Virus record (IMG/VR): IMGVR_UViG_3300032282_002191
Span: 1-45,512 of that record
DNA: 45,512 nucleotides
Direction: 5' to 3' (one strand)
Origin: a virus
The position numbers were made by a program, and so were the translations under genes. Position 1 is the stretch's first letter. Each line of letters begins with the position of its first letter. The notes below the pieces were generated by a model. It did no database searches. It had not been told where the DNA came from and saw only the letters and a list, made by a program, of their open reading frames with translations. This document shows positions 45,242 to 45,512 of this stretch, piece by piece.

Positions 45242-45511
45242 TCAGAACCAATATCTATTATAAAACTCGGAAATCATTAGTTCCATCTTATATATGATAC
45301 GAACTTTAAGGGTACGACTGTCACCCCAGTTAGTCCAATCACTGTAGAAGTACAAACCTCTTTCATCAAAGTTATCAAATGGATATATGGAACCATAGTC
45401 ATTTGAAAACCAGCTGCCAAAATCATTATTTGTATCAAAAGCAGTTTCCGGAAATGTAGCATTATCCCATTCTTTTATTGCTTGATCAAATAAGCCTACG
45501 TGTGTTTTTAT
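45242..45511 (-). CDS. partial protein of unknown function at the window edge
   Basis: An open frame of 89 codons running off the right end with no start inside the window, ending in TGA at 45242-45244. It reads with Trp/Tyr/Asp-rich segments such as LYFYSDWTNWGD and NDFGSWFSND, followed by a helical C-terminus (RIIYKMELMISEFYNRYWF). AT-rich. Could be a structural protein, but family is not identified. Confidence 0.6.
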   Translation of the reverse strand: MKTHVGLFDQAIKEWDNATFPETAFDTNNDFGSWFSNDYGSIYPFDNFDERGLYFYSDWTNWGDSRTLKVRIIYKMELMISEFYNRYWF

Positions 45512-45512
45512 A

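Noticed and set aside
1-45512. CRISPR array, insertion sequence or integrase
   Set aside because: No regularly spaced repeats, transposase or integrase motifs were found in the reading frames.

Overview
The window looks like part of the genome of a T4-like (myovirus-type) bacteriophage whose host is probably an alphaproteobacterium. T4-type replication genes are present in T4-like order: single-stranded DNA-binding protein gp32, helicase loader gp59, a candidate late-transcription coactivator gp33, an RNase H/flap nuclease and a gp61-type primase. NrdA/NrdB, PhoH, ThyX and T4-type late promoters (TATAAATA) are also present. The host inference rests mainly on a circularly permuted, two-piece tmRNA gene at about 7.57-7.85 kb. 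That gene form is typical of alphaproteobacteria (also some cyanobacteria), and its tag reads ANDNAPIENRLAA. SpeD, peroxiredoxin, transaldolase and radical-SAM genes resemble the auxiliary gene set of marine T4-like phages. Almost everything is on the minus strand; only two small membrane-protein genes (30.8-31.4 kb) are on the plus strand.

Layout. 0-1.25 kb: three short early genes, each with its own promoter. 1.33-1.61 kb: a noncoding stretch with iteron-like repeats and a terminator. 1.6-4.4 kb: gp32, gp59, small proteins, a metalloprotease and gp33. 4.5-7.4 kb: radical SAM, DUF2061 membrane and PP-loop proteins. 7.4-7.85 kb: tRNA-Ile(UAU), tRNA-Arg(UCU) and the tmRNA. 7.86-14.5 kb: SWIM, DUF932, PD-(D/E)XK nuclease, PhoH, RNase H and conserved unknowns. 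14.5-20.8 kb: nine genes for activated heptose and glycan modification. 20.8-23.9 kb: SpeD, glutaredoxin, nucleotidyltransferase, small membrane proteins and ClpP. 23.9-26.4 kb: exported proteins (CHAP-like, RlpA, DNA/RNA nuclease) plus a GIY-YIG protein. 26.5-30.7 kb: ribonucleotide reductase with a SET protein. 31.4-39.6 kb: an envelope and secretion island (radical SAM, glycosyltransferase, LpxH-like, CHASE2-cyclase, FecR, curlin-like proteins, CsgG, CsgF). 39.65-45.5 kb: ThyX, an AT-rich radical SAM/galactosyltransferase pair, a PNK-type phosphatase, primase and unknowns.

Regulation. Twelve promoters of one type were found by eye: a -35 box of TGTACA or a close relative, a 16-17 bp spacer and a TATAAT-like -10 box, often preceded by TGG. 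They probably drive early or middle transcription by unmodified host polymerase. Four clear TATAAATA boxes precede gp32, the metalloprotease, a nucleotidyltransferase and csgF. Genes are packed tightly, and many stop and start codons overlap (TGATG, TAATG, ATGA, GTGA), so translational coupling is likely.

Most striking systems: (1) a phage-borne permuted tmRNA; (2) a curli-like export island (csgF, csgG, curlin-repeat proteins, FecR) joined to a CHASE2-nucleotide cyclase; (3) a near-complete NDP-heptose route with its own transaldolase, a glycosyltransferase and two methyltransferases. All functions are predicted from sequence motifs and context; no database search was run.
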